Assembly: GCA_030278955.1 (NCBI GenBank)
Contig: JAOANR010000001.1
Coordinates: 39,706,890 to 39,770,889, forward strand
Reading direction: 5' to 3'
Length of the DNA stretch: 64,000 nt
Origin: Hygrophila difformis
Lineage: Eukaryota; Streptophyta; Magnoliopsida; Lamiales; Acanthaceae
The first letter of the stretch is position 1. Each line of letters starts with the position of its first letter. The notes under the pieces are model-generated. The model saw nothing but the letters and a program-made list of their open reading frames with translations. It ran no database searches and had not been told where the DNA came from. The translations under genes were made by a program, and so were the position numbers. Positions 21,701 through 33,424 of this stretch are shown one piece after another.

Positions 21701-22840
21701 GTCTCTTTACACACAGGTTCCGGTGCAGATCAAACAGGATGTTCAGCATTTTGGACCTCTTGTTCTTCATCAGGCAGTCGCGGATGAGTGGCGCTGGGTG
21801 GGCTCCTCGGATGGGGAGTATTCTGTGAGCTCCGGGTATGGCTGGATTTTGGCTAGACGCGGTAGGGGGGCTGATGAGCATCGCGCCTGGCCGTGGAAGA
21901 TTAAAGCTCCGGAGAAAGTTAGGTTCTTGGTCTGGCTTATGGTTCATGAGTCGCTTCATACGAATGCTATGCGTAGTCGCCGAGGTCTTGCTCAGTCAGC
22001 GTTATGCAGCATCTGCCTCCAGGAACAGGAAACCATTCAACATTTGTTTTTTGGTTGTGCTTGGACGATTGCATGTTGGAATTATCTTGGTATCACTCCT
22101 TCAGCGCTTTGGCCTGATTTGAGTGAACCGGTGGCTGTCGCCCTTCGACGTATCTGCCGCGGCTGGTCTGGCTTTCATTGGGCCATGATTTGGAGCATCT
22201 GGAAACAGCGCAATGCCAAGTGCTTTAAGGGCGAGGATGTTAATGTGGCTACCACGGTCCGACGTGCGCGACAGCTTGGGGAATCCTTCTGCCGAGCTTT
22301 TGGACGACAAGCCATGGTGTCTGCACCGAAGCTTGTTTGTTGGAATCCTTTCCGATGCCCGGGGATTTATTTGCATGTGGATGGCAGTTCATTGGGAACC
22401 CGGGGGCGAGCGGGTTTGGAGGAGTTCTCCGTGAAGATAATGGTAGTTGGATTGAAGGATTTTCTGGATCTGTTGGTTCTACTACGAATATTGTCGCAGA
22501 GCTGCATGGTATTCTCCATGGAATCAAGCGTCTTATAGCGTTGGGTATTGATAGGGCCTTTTGTTTCTCGGATTCCCTGGAGGCTCTTCGATTGATTCGG
22601 GCAGGTACTTCGGATGGTCACTGGCTCCGCCATCTGGTCTTGAACATATCGGAACTCCTGTCTCAACACATAGATTTTCGTTGGTACCACATTTTGCGAG
22701 AAGGCAATATGGTGGCTGATGCATTGGCTAAGCGTGGTGCACGTTCGGTTGAATTCTTCACGACATGGGCTTACCCCCCGGATGAGGTGCGGCCCCCCCT
22801 CACTGCGGACTTGATGGGCGTGTATTTCCCTCGGGATTGA
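18777..22840 (+). pseudogene. LINE-2 ORF2: endonuclease-RT-RNase H with a late frameshift
   Basis: Open from 18777 through endonuclease (WNIHG, EPRG, GDWND, SDHNG), RT (LAAPGPDGF, IDLEKAYD, KGIQQGDPLSPYLF, FADD near residue 687) and zinc finger (CSIC, HLFFGC). In the RNase H the frame shifts by one base near 22395-22405, just after LHVDGSS. The rest of RNase H (GASGFGGVLR, AELHGI, SDS, NMVADALAK) continues in another frame to 22840. The shift is as expected for a 1-nt loss in a G run. As it stands the protein ends out of frame at 22538 without RNase H catalytic residues beyond the first Asp. Endonuclease and RT look intact. Confidence 0.92.
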
Positions 22841-22944
22841 TTTCTTTTTTCCTTCTTCTCCTCTTTCTGTAGCTTTTTTAGTTTTTTTTCCTTTGCCGAC
22901 GTTTTTTGCAACGTCCCTTGTTATCTAAAAAAATAGTTATATGT

Positions 22945-23388
22945 TGTAATAAGAAGTACACAATTCCTGTATTTTACGCAGTTGAAGGCACATTTTTAAA
23001 TTTTATAACTCAAATCTAATATAAGTAGAAAAATATAAAAATATCCAGAACCTACTGCATGCAAGCACATAAATATTATAACCTAGATTTGAATGCACAT
23101 TGTAGATGAGATGGAACAACAGAACAGACGGCAGAATTGAAGCGTAGACGGCAGTCAGCACGGCAGCCAATTTGCGAGGGAAGAAACGAATGAACAGATT
23201 TAAGCTTGAAGGACGGGGCGACACAAGGAAGAAACCAATAAATGATGCTTTATGGACTGAATCCAATGGGCCTTTAAACATATACTTTGTGGATTTGAAA
23301 AAAATAATTAAATTAAATAAAATAAAATTGGTGGGGCTTGGGCTCACAGGCCCGTTTGCAAGTGTAATAATACTATAAATAAGGGTTA
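22945..23388. other. Spacer, no gene seen
   Basis: AT-rich non-coding DNA after the LINE-2 TSD. A short ORF at 23172-23378 has no recognisable features. I can support no feature here. Confidence 0.5.
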
Positions 23389-23419
23389 ATAATAATAAAT
23401 AAGGGATAATAATAATAAT

Positions 23420-23508
<89 letters not shown>
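23389..23508. repeat. AAT microsatellite
   Basis: A long AAT trinucleotide run with few interruptions. It produces spurious poly-Ile and poly-Tyr reading frames on the minus strand. Confidence 0.95.
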
Positions 23509-23510
<2 letters not shown>

Positions 23511-23545
23511 GTGGGGTAAGCTAGGCTTATATAAGATAGATATTG

Positions 23546-23721
23546 AGACTTGACCCAAGTGGTCAAGCTTGCTGACTCTCAACCTTCAGGTTGAGGATTC
23601 GATTCCCAGCCAGACCCCTCTCTCTCCCCTTTGTCCCTTTATAATTGTGTGGCATGGACTTCCAGCACCTTTTTCATAAATTATAAACTGTTAAGCAAAA
23701 AATTGAATTAAAGAAAAAAAA
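23546..23721 (+). mobile_element. SINE family B, copy 2, full-length, with TSD
   Basis: The TSD ATAAGATAGATATTG (15 bp) lies at 23531-23545 and 23722-23736. The 176-bp body begins AGACTTGACCCAAGTGGTCAAGC (A-box region), has GGATTCGATTCCC (B box) about 50 nt in, and ends in an A-rich tail. The perfect TSD indicates a recent insertion. It shares its B box and 3' half with the copy at 16631-16790. Confidence 0.9.
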
Positions 23722-23896
23722 ATAAGATAGATATTGTTAGAAATATGTTTTTTTTTTTTAATTTTAGGAAAGGGTGTTTTATTCCACACAGAAACCAAGT
23801 GTTAAGTACATCAAAATTGGTAAGTAGCCATAATCCAAAACCAAGTGTTACCTTAGTGTGTATCAGCAGTAGCAGCCCCGTAGCAGAAACATAGCA

Positions 23897-24148
23897 ATCT
23901 CCAATATCAAAATATAGATTGCACCTGAATAAGACATGCGCCATAATCCAGAGCTTCCTTTCTCAAAAATTGAAATACTCTCCCCTCCAACTTGTCCAGG
24001 TCAAGCAGCAGCAACAATAAAAATCATCAGCCGCGATAACATCTCCAATATCAAAATATAGATAGCACCTGAATAAGACATGCGCCATAGTCCAGAGCTT
24101 CCTTTCTCAAGAATTGAGATACTCTCCCCTCCAACTTGTCCAGGTCCC
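23897..24148. repeat. 144-bp tandem duplication in LINE-3 3' UTR
   Basis: The segment from 23897 (ATCTCCAATATC) repeats at 24041 with few differences over about 105 bp, down to CAACTTGTCCAGGTC. Two copies only. Confidence 0.85.
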
Positions 24149-24252
24149 AATGGCGGGTCAAGCTATTTTTATATTCATTAAAATAAACTCCAGTGGCTTA
24201 TCAAGCTGTCTGTCCGACTAATCTGGCCCTAACTCTGATGCCTCCATTACTC

Positions 24253-26602
24253 CTAAAACCATTCCTCTATCAGCCCTCCTCCCGCAGCACCGGATCGAGC
24301 CCAATAATCAGCCACGTCATTGTTTTCGCGCAAAATGTGTTGCACTCGAACTTCTCCCCCAAACTTAAAGACAGCCATGATAGGTGCCAAGAATTGATTA
24401 AACCTCCAGGGGCATGTATCAGTATCCTTAAGCCATCCTACCACATTCATTGAGTCACTTTCGAAAATGATTTTTGGAATAGGGAAGCCTTGATCACGAA
24501 CAATCGCTGAGCATATCCGGCTCACAGCAACCACTTCTGCTGTGTTCGAATCAGTAAAGCCAATACTATCTGACATAATAAATATTATCTCTCCATCCTC
24601 ATCCCTAATTACGCCACCAATCCCCGTTGGGCCTGGATTGCCCATCGATGATCCGTCCGTGTTTACCTTCCACCACCCTTTACAAGGGCGTTCCCACACC
24701 AAGCCTCGACACCGCTGCTTCTGTAGCCTCATGTTCTTTTCGACCATCCCCTCGGAAAAATGCCATCCCGACTCAACAGGTTAACACTAGTCCCCTCATG
24801 CTCTGTGTGCCACCACAAACTAACTCTCCACCTTATTTCTTCTAATGCAGCCGCAACACTGAACTGTTTACCATTAAAACCACCTCATTCCGACTCTTCC
24901 ATACCACCCAGATATAGCAAGTCCAGTCAAGAGCCACGCCAAACCCACCCCTCGTTTCGGATGATGATCAAACCAAAATGCCATCAGGTTCTCAACCTTC
25001 CCTGGGATTGCCCATTCTACGCCAAACCACGCTATTCCTTTATACCATATTTCACCAACCACTTCACATTTGCAATATAAATATTCAACATATTCTACTT
25101 CCTTACCACAGCATGGACAATTCACATTGGTATTTTGGATGCATCTACGCTGGGCAAGTATCTCGCGCACTGGGATGGCTTTCCGAGCTATCTTCCATGC
25201 CAAAAGCTTGGCTTTCCTAGGACACTTTATCTTCCACATTAGCCGCCAGAACCACCTCATTTCCACCATGGCGCCATCCTCCAACCTCTTCCAGCATAGT
25301 TTTGTATTAAATCTGCCTTGACTATCTTCCAACCATCTTATTCGATCATCCATCATTCTATTCAACCTCTGCCTTTGTACCAATACCATCATGTCCTCCC
25401 ACACATCAATCTCCCAGTCAAATAAGTGTCTTCTTAGTTTAATATCCCATCTCCACTCAAAACCCTCCCAATATCCATACTCCACCACCTTCCCACTTTT
25501 ATTTAAGGCGAGTGTATACATTCTCGGATAAAGTTCTTTCAGTGTTATTTCTCCCTCAATCCATCCATCTAATCAGAACCTTGTCCGTGCCCCATTGTCA
25601 ACTTGAATTTGGAATCTGCCCCCAATGTTTTCAGTACCCAGATCATTCCAAGCCTTACAAATATTTCCCCAAACCGATCTTCCAACCCATTGAGTCGGGA
25701 TCAAAGGATTTTCCCTTCCATAGTATTTTCCATCAACCACCTCTTTCCATAATCCTTGTTCGGCCCCGAATCTCCATCTCCACTTAAGTAATAGCGCCGC
25801 ATTATATCTCTGTATACTCTAGATTCTCAGCCCACCGTCATTTATGTGCGAACAGATGGTATCCCAATTGACTGTATGCAACTTCCTCATTCCATCCCAT
25901 TCATTCCAAAAGAATCTACGCTTGATCTTCTCCAACTTTTCTGCTACAGTTTAAGAAACCTTGCAAGATTGACAAAAAATAAGTTGGGATGCTGCCAAGA
26001 ACAGACTTTACTAAGCAAATTCTCCCTGCTTGTGATAGCAAACGACTCTTCCAGCCCGCCAACTTCTTCTCTAATTTATCTATCACCGGCTGCCAAATTG
26101 TAGTTCCGTTGATCAGACCCCCGATTGGAATGCCTAAATATGTCATCGACCACTTGCCCACATCGCAGTCCAGCACCCTTGTTGCTTCCCTTTCCAATTC
26201 AGACGTATAGTTCACCCTTATTAAAGTACTCTTCCTGAAATTGATATTCAACCCTGTGACCAATTAGAAGACCCACAACAGTCGCATGATGAGTAATACT
26301 TGGCTTATCTCTCCTTCACAAAATAGTATCGTGTCGTCTGCGTATTGAAGGTGAGTAATAACCGGCCCATCATTGCAAACTTTTAGCCCCTTGATTAAAC
26401 CCAGATCTACCGCCTTCAGTATCATCCTATTAAGGACCTCGGCTACCATAACAAAAAGATAAGGGGAAAGAGGGTCCCCTTGTCTTAGCCCTTTTTGCAT
26501 TTTGAAGAAACTTGTAGGAGCTCCATTGACTAGCATCGCTGCGGATGCAGATGTAATGCATTCCTTAATCCACTTTACCCACTGATGACAGTCATTGGTG
26601 AC
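24253..26602 (-). pseudogene. LINE-3 ORF2 remnant (RT, zinc finger, RNase H)
   Basis: Pieces in order on the minus strand: RT with KGLRQGDPLSPYLF and YADD (26264-26602) and its continuation GLNINFRKSTLI...YLGIPIGG (25916-26263); zf-RVT with WRLMWKIKCPRKAKLLAWK and CPCC (24874-25521); RNase H with VNTDGSSMGNPG, AEVVAV, ESDS and NDVADYWAR (24253-24747). An in-frame TAA at 26264-26266 divides the RT, and other frame breaks separate the remaining blocks. The RNase H block is still complete in its acidic residues. The element is dead. It differs in sequence from LINE-1 and LINE-2, so it belongs to another subfamily. Confidence 0.85.
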
Positions 26603-26892
26603 TGTCATTTTCGTCCAATTTTGTGTCTTAGAGATAATGTTTGATCATATTTTTCCTAGATTTTTAATCAAGAATGGGAGAAGATATGAAAAGATCTCAG
26701 AAAGATCAAGATCAGGAGGGTGTTTGGAAATTGCACAAAATAGCCTGAAAGTTGTAGATTTTTACATAAGTGTCTCTCGCCATGTTTTTATCTGAACTAA
26801 TCCTCGCTTTGTTGATCAAGCAGGGTACAAGTTGCAAGCTCGCAGTAAACATTGCGAGGGAAGAATGGGAATGTCGCGGGGACCTTAAGGTT

Positions 26893-27525
26893 TGACAAAA
26901 AATAAGTTGGGATGCTGCCAAGAACAGACTTTATTAAGCAAATTCTCCCTGCTTGTGATAGCAAACGACTCTTCCAGCCCGCCAACTTCTTCTCTAATTT
27001 ATCTATCACCGGCTGCCAAATTGTAGTTCCGTTGATCCGACCCCCGATTGGAATGCCTAAATATGTCATCGGCCACTTGCCCACATCGCAGTCCAGCACC
27101 CTTGTTGCTTCCCTTTCCAATTCAGACATATAGTTCACCCCTATTAAAGTACTCTTCCTGAAATTGATATTCAGCCCTGTGACCAATTATAAGACCCACA
27201 ACAGTCGCCTGATGAGTAATACTTGGCTTATCTCTCCTTCACAAAATAGTATCATGTCGTCTGCGTATTGAAGTTGAGTAATAACCGGCCCATCATTGCA
27301 AACTTTTAGCCCCTTGATTAAACCCAGATCTGCCGCCTTCAGTATCATCTTATTAAGGACCTCGGCTACCATAACAAAAAGATAAGGGGAAAGAGGGTCC
27401 CCTTGTCTTAGCCCTTTTTGCATTTTGAAGAAACTTGTAGGAGCTCCATTGACTAGCACCGTTGCGGATGCAGATGTAATGCATTCCTTAATCCACTTTA
27501 CCCACTGATGACAGTCATTGGTGAC
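26893..27525 (-). pseudogene. Duplicated LINE-3 RT fragment, second tandem copy
   Basis: Repeats the RT core (QGDPLSPYLF, YADD, YLGIPIGG) with the shared in-frame TAA at 27187-27189. Its C-terminal end runs into LTR-derived sequence at the duplication junction. It has no promoter or complete domain and is a by-product of the tandem duplication. Confidence 0.9.
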
Positions 27526-27815
27526 TGTCATTTTCGTCCAATTTTGTGTCTTAGAGATAATGTTTGATCATATTTTTCCTAGATTTTTAATCAAGAATGG
27601 GAGAAGATATGAAAATATCTCAGAAAGATCAAGATCAGGAGGATGTTTGGAAATTGCACAAAATAGCCTGAAAGTTGTACATTTTTACATAAGTGTCTCA
27701 CGCCATGTTTTTATCTGAACTAATCCTCGCTTTGTTGATCAAGCAGGGTACAAGTTGCAAGCTCGCAGTAAACATTGCGAGGGAAGAATGGGAATGTCGC
27801 GGGGACCTTAAGGTT

Positions 27816-28448
27816 TGACAAAAAATAAGTTGGGATGCTGCCAAGAACAGACTTTATTAAGCAAATTCTCCCTGCTTGTGATAGCAAACGACTCTTCCAG
27901 CCCGCCAACTTCTTCTCTAATTTATCTATCACCGGCTACCAAATTGTAGTTCCGTTGATCCGACCCCCGATTGGAATGCCTAAATATGTCATCGGCCACT
28001 TGCCCACATCGCAGTCCAGCACCCTTGTTGCTTCCCTTTCCAATTCAGACGTATAGTTAACCCCTATTAAAGTACTCTTCCTGAAATTGATATTCAGCCC
28101 TGTGACCAATTAGAAGACCCACAACAGTCGCCTGATGAGTAATACTTGGCTTATCTCTCCTTCACAAAATAGTATCGTGTCGTCTGCGTATTGAAGGTAA
28201 GTAATAACCGGCCCATCATTGCAAACTTTTAGCCCCTTGATTAAACCCAGATCTGCCGCCTTCAGTATCATCCTATTAAGGACCTCGACTACCATAACAA
28301 AAAGATAAGGGGAAAGAGGGTCCCCTTGTCTTAGCCCTTTTTGCATTTTGAAGAAACTTGTAGGAGCTCCATTGACTAGCACCGCTGCGGATGTAGATGT
28401 AATGCATTCCTTAATCCACTTTACCCACTGATGACAGTCATTGGTGAC
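27816..28448 (-). pseudogene. Duplicated LINE-3 RT fragment, third tandem copy
   Basis: As the second copy, with the same stop at 28110-28112. The two parts of the frame are further shortened by point changes. This copy is directly followed by the only Ath-P LTR start that continues into the rest of the LTR. Confidence 0.9.
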
Positions 28449-29191
28449 TGTCATTTTCGTCCAATTTTGTGTCTTAGAGATAATGTTCGATCATATTTTT
28501 CCTAGATTTTTAATCAAGAATGGGAGAAGATATGAAAAGATCTCAGAAAGATCAAGATCAGGAGGATGTTTGGAAATTGCACAAAATAGCCTGAAAGTTG
28601 TAGATTTTTACATAAGTGTCTCTCGCCATGTTTTTATCTGAACTAATCCTCGCTTTGTTGATCAAGCAGGGTACAAGTTGCAAGCTCGTAGTAAACATTG
28701 CGAGGGAAGAATGGGAATGTCGCGGGGACCTTCAGGTTGAAATCTGAACAAGTTCAAGGAAAAGTGCAAAATTGAAGGCTACGCAATGATCAATTTGACA
28801 TCGCGTGCGGAAGAAGTCAACGCGAGTTGGAAACTAGAAGAGTTACGGCGAGAGGAAGTCAGATCGAGATTGCCTCGCCTTAGTGAGAAAGATAACTTCA
28901 TTTTGACTCACGCTTTGAAGGAACTGGGACAAGGCGTGAGGAGAGCTACTCTGACGCGAGCGGTTATTTTCCAAGGCGGAAAAAGCAGTTACTATGCACA
29001 TCTATAAATAAGACCCTTGGGAGATCAGCTCAGAACAACTGGAGGACGAAAAGAATAGCTCAGTTTTTCTCCCGTTCATTTTAGAATTCAGTAGGTAGGT
29101 TAGCTAGGGTTTACTTTTCCGTAATTTCATTTCGTGTTCTTCAGGTTTGTAATTCGATTCGCAGTAGATTTCTTTGAATTTCATTAGTAGA
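28449..29191 (+). repeat. Ath-P 5' LTR, left part
   Basis: Starts TGTCATTTTCG at the LINE-3 junction and runs to the Ath-M insertion point; 29187-29191 (GTAGA) is the left TSD copy of Ath-M. It includes a TATA box at 29003. A short ORF at 28786-29007 is lost in LTR sequence and I do not call it a gene. Confidence 0.85.
29003..29009 (+). promoter_or_regulatory. Probable TATA box of the Ath-P LTR
   Basis: CTATAAATAAG, sense to Ath-P, about 550 nt into the LTR and followed by a G/A-rich start region. Transcription probably begins about 30 nt downstream. The insertion of Ath-M at 29192 now separates it from its gag. Confidence 0.6.
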
Positions 29192-32001
29192 TGAAACTTT
29201 TGACGAGTTTCGTTAACACGAGTAATTTTCTGAAATATCAGGTTTGGATTTATTAAATGAAAAGAGTTATGATGTAGGGAAGGGGTTTACGGATATGTTA
29301 AGATTTCCTTTTTTATTACTCATGTGGGGTCTTTTGATTTCAAACGACGCTATGGTCCTCCCCGCCATGAAACTTTTGACAAATATCATGGTGCAACCGG
29401 GATTGACCTTCAGTCTGTCACCCTGAAAGTCCCTGGTATCTGCACCATGATGCTTCTCTTAATTTCATGTCAAGAAGATACCAGCCGGGGTAAACATTTC
29501 AATCTTACCAGACACCAGTGTTCAATACTTAATAAAGTGTTATTTATTACAACTGCGCTGCATCCTCCCCGGCAACGGCGCCATGAAACTTTTGACGAGT
29601 TTCATTGCGCTGCCGGGAGGGGTGAAGAACCGTCTAAATACAATTTCCAATTTCATGGCGCTCCCAAGTTATGATCCCTGGCAATAGCGCCATGAAACTT
29701 TTGAACATCTTCCCACTACATGAGTATTTTCTAAGATGTTGTCTTTTTATTTACTCGTGTCAAGAAACTGTGCATCCCGAAAGCGCACGGAGTCAAAAAT
29801 TGCAGTAATTTATAGTAAGTACCGGATCGTTCACTGGAGGATGTGCGATGGAAGCAGGGCCCACGTCGTTTACTAAGATTTTCCACTCGGTTACTCGTTT
29901 CAAGTTTTGCAAGGGTTTCTATCAACTACTTGACATAAATTAAACCAGATCATGAAAGCAGTAAAAATTACTCTACAAAGCATGGTAAACTAGATCGAAG
30001 AAAGCAATTAAATTATGCTAAGAAAGCAATGTAATATTACGCTACACTATCTAGAAAGCAGGTTTAAATAGTGACAGAAGGGACAGGGAGGAAATAATAA
30101 AGATTGGACAAGATTCAGATAAAGCACAATTAAACTTCCATTTTTAATACACAGATCTTAGCTTGGGATAATCCTCTGGTTAGCTAACTCTCATGCTCTC
30201 TACACCATGTTCCCTTTAACAGACAGGTACTTACAGTAAGAGTTTACATGCTCTTAAGACAACAATATCTAAGATACCACAGACTTATAACTCCCTTCAC
30301 AGGCCTTGTGAACTTACATTATTCATCTGTGGTGGATAAGCAACACCTAACACATCATTAGTTGACATGCCAAGTACTCCTATCATTCCCCCATGTCACA
30401 CCCAAAGTTTCAAATCAAGCCCCAAACCATTCCATAACTCTCAAACCTTTTAACAGATGGACAGCCCCTAATTCTTCCGAGTGACCTCTATGAAAGCATT
30501 TAACGGAAAGCAGTAAGAAAACTATAAAGAAAGCATTTTAAACTATCACTTGGAATCGTTAAAAACGTCTCTTTCCGTTAGTATAAAAGAGCCCCTGGTC
30601 TTGGTGACCAGATGCAGATCAAGAACCCCCGAGATATCAATAAGCCACAGGGCTTACAACATCTGGGTAGTTATGAGATGCAAACTAAATGAAACAGATC
30701 CAGAAATGAACCTGTTCCGGATGCACTCACTCAAGACTCAAGTTTAGACTTTGGCAGAGGAAGATAGTAGTCGAAGGAATACTCAACCCTACCTGAGAAA
30801 TTCACCAAGGCCTATATGTTGTTCCTCTAATATTATTTATCACATCTTATCTACACCCAAGTGGATATTGACTTAATGCGATATCCAATATCAGATTTCC
30901 AACACACAACAATTTTGAGAAACAAATGAATATTTGAAAATCATTCCCTAGACAGGTACTAAACTCTCAATTAAAACACAGATCCTTTCAGTCTAGATGA
31001 GACCTAATCGCTGACTCTGCTTCTAAGCTCTCAAAATCAATCCCCAGTGGAAGATGAATTAGTCATAACTGTCGAATTTATCCCTTACTCAGATCCGGAT
31101 TTTATAAAGAAATTTTTGTTGGAAATTTATTATGCAGCATCTGATTTATATCAAGACTTCTGTGTCCAAGGGGAAGGATCCCCAAAATAGCAATAAGACC
31201 AGAACATCTACATAATAGTATCATTCATACAAGTATATGAAAAGGAAAATAAAACACCCCAAAATATATGGTAGGGTTAGACAGAATGCGGTACACAAAG
31301 GTGGATTAGCCTGAGATAAGAAGAAATCGGCTAAAAAGGATGCCACAGATAGTTGGGGTTTTCCGGACTGCAAACATCTGCTGTCTGGTTCCCAATTATC
31401 ATAGATGACTGATTTTAGACAGAAAGAATTCCAAACAACGGTGACCGCCGTCGTTTGGTTTTCTTTTGTCTGTGAGTGGAAGAAAAACCCACATGTTTCT
31501 TGCTGTAATATTTCTCAAATGATGTTGGTCGACATCAGTTGATACTATTGCAACTTGAATTCAGGTTGAGAAATTAAGATAAGGAGAATTAAAACTGTAT
31601 CTGATTAGGAATTGGCTGAGTGACTAATCGAAACTCGTAGTGAAGAGAACGCTCGCCGAAGCTTCCACCAACCACTAACCAAATCATGCAAAATAACAGA
31701 TAATGATTGACACACAGAAGACGGGTTAATCGATATCCCTGTGAAGGGACCTTTCACCAACATTAATCTGTGGTGTTTCTCATTATCCGTTCATACACAC
31801 AATGAAAAAGAAAACATAAAAGTAAGAAAATATTTTTGGTACTGTGTGGGTGTTAAGCACACAATAAGTGGACACTGGTGGGCTGAAATGTGTAATGGAT
31901 AGAAATCAGATGAACTGGGCCTAGGCCCAATACACCCATGCAATTTACACAAATCATGGAAGAAAAAATATTTTTGGAATTTTCAAAATAAAAGGATAGT
32001 T

Positions 32002-32480
32002 CAATTCGAATTATCAGGGTAATTCGAATTGAGAATGCATGAAGGATGACGTATTACTTTACCCAATTGATCATTGCTAGAAATTGGAGCATCATCTAAT
32101 TCGAATTGCTGACCAATTCGAATTAATTCGAATTGGACAACTCGAATTGGCGAAGTCCTTTTCTTGCTCAAATTGACTAAGGCATTTACCTCAAGAGGAA
32201 GGTGAATTCGAATTGTTCAGCAATTCGAATTAATTCGAATTGCATAATTCGAATTGGTAAGAGATGGAAAATAAACTAAGGCATGAATGGGTGGCATGCA
32301 ATACAATGTGGTTTTCCTTGCCAATTCGAATTGTTGAACTAATTCGAATTAATTCGAATTAGAGAATTCGGAATTAGAGAATTCGAATTGGTTGGAAACC
32401 ACATGAAGGAAATTTTTGGCTATGCAATTCGAATTTCTTAGGCAATTCGAGATAATTCGAATTGCCTCAATTCGAATTAC
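32002..32480. repeat. AATTCGAATT palindrome cluster (3' LTR, transcript-side)
   Basis: About twenty copies of AATTCGAATT or close variants in under 500 bp, often two joined head to tail with single copies 5-20 nt on either side. Bases outside the joined pair are usually complementary (CC/GG, GC/GC, CT/AG). It lies about 0.9-1.35 kb downstream of the LTR TATA box in the sense direction. The matching cluster in the other LTR is 47834-48298. Confidence 0.9.
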
Positions 32481-33352
32481 ATATTTTTGAACAATAACAA
32501 TTTTTGTTCTCACAAGTATGGGTTAGGTGTACACTGTGTTGTAATGATGGGTTTAGATTTACCAAATCCCTCATCTCACATCAATGTCACTTCACAGCCA
32601 CCCTAGTGAGGTTTTCAAGAAATAAACAAACACATGTCCAGTGGGTATTGGCAAGATTCAAACCCTATTTCTACAAACAAAGGATTCAAAGATCAAGAAC
32701 CTAAATCATCTAGAAAACCAAGAACTGCATGAATAAAGCTAAGAACACCTATGTTATCTAAGGCAGCATAAAATAAAAACAAGGCAGGAAAAATACGACA
32801 TAAAGGTAAATCCCAACAAACCTTAAAACATCTAAAACCTAAGAACACTTATTTGAAGCTCTAAGGCACAAAATCAAGCCAAAAACCCACCAAACATGCA
32901 TTTATTAAGTTTGAAAGTCAACTAAGACATAATAAATGTAACCTAGTTGAAACAAACAAACATGCTAAGCATTTATTTCTAAAGAAAGCATTAAAGAGTG
33001 CCAAAACACATGAATAACACCATTTCTGGAAATTTTTCTTGTATTGACACTTTGAAAGCAAAATAAAGAACCCAAAACCATCATTAGCTTGAATGTAGGG
33101 TTTATTCTAACTAGAAAGCATGTAAAAAATTCTGGAAATGGCTACTCTAAGGGTTACGCAAACTGCTTCTACACTGTACTCAGATCAAAGCATGTAAAAA
33201 TTAAACTACTTGCAAGGAAAATAAACTAAACTAAACTAAACTACCTACCTAACCCTTAAGGGATGTGGAACCTCCTGCTGTTCTTTTTGTCCCAACTGCT
33301 TTTTGGCAAAATTCTTGATCTAAGGATTGTTTCTTGTGTTGAGAGAGGTCAT

Positions 33353-33361
33353 CTTTTATAG
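33353..33361 (-). promoter_or_regulatory. Probable TATA box of the Ath-M 3' LTR
   Basis: The minus strand reads GTCTATAAAAGATGACC. A palindrome cluster begins about 65 nt upstream. The equivalent site in the 5' LTR is 49171-49179. Confidence 0.6.
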
Positions 33362-33424
33362 ACAAACTTCGAAACCCTAGGCCCACCAATATTGTGCTCA
33401 TGCTCCACAGCTTCAATGAGTGAA

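Larger units (their letters stand above)
17339..22928 (+). mobile_element. LINE-2: near full-length L1-type retrotransposon
   Basis: The TSD AAAAATAGTTATATGT (16 bp) lies at 17323-17338 and 22929-22944. The body encodes ORF1, then ORF2 with endonuclease, RT, zinc finger and RNase H, and ends in TTGTTATCT plus A's. The leader before the ORF1 ATG is 32 nt. It lies head-to-head with LINE-1, separated by about 1.5 kb of other insertions. Confidence 0.94.
23748..26602 (-). mobile_element. LINE-3: 3' part of an older L1-type LINE, interrupted by Ath-P
   Basis: On the minus strand it carries RT, zf-RVT and RNase H, a 3' UTR with a 144-bp duplication, and a poly-A tail (T run near 23748-23760). Its upstream half (endonuclease, ORF1) is absent. 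The RT frame ends abruptly at about 26602, where the Ath-P LTR begins TGTCATTTTCG. That is best explained by insertion of Ath-P into ORF2, with the rest beyond the right window edge. Confidence 0.8.
25970..28738. repeat. Three tandem copies of a 923-bp unit spanning the LINE-3/Ath-P junction
   Basis: Copies lie at about 25970-26892, 26893-27815 and 27816-28738. Each holds about 630 bp of LINE-3 RT and the first about 290 bp of the Ath-P LTR. The words GACAAAAAATAAG (25971, 26894, 27817) and TGTCATTTTCG (26603, 27526, 28449) recur at exactly 923. All three share the RT stop codon, so the stop predates the amplification. Copies differ at few positions. Confidence 0.95.

Noticed and set aside
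23003..23582. ORFs with poly-Ile or poly-Tyr
   Set aside because: Translation of the AAT microsatellite at 23389-23508.
23559..23612. A genuine tRNA gene
   Set aside because: A and B boxes are present but no cloverleaf can be drawn, the sequence continues about 110 bp beyond the B box into an A tail, and a TSD surrounds it; it is a SINE.
28786..29007. A small gene upstream of Ath-M
   Set aside because: It lies inside the Ath-P LTR just before and into its TATA box and has no protein features.
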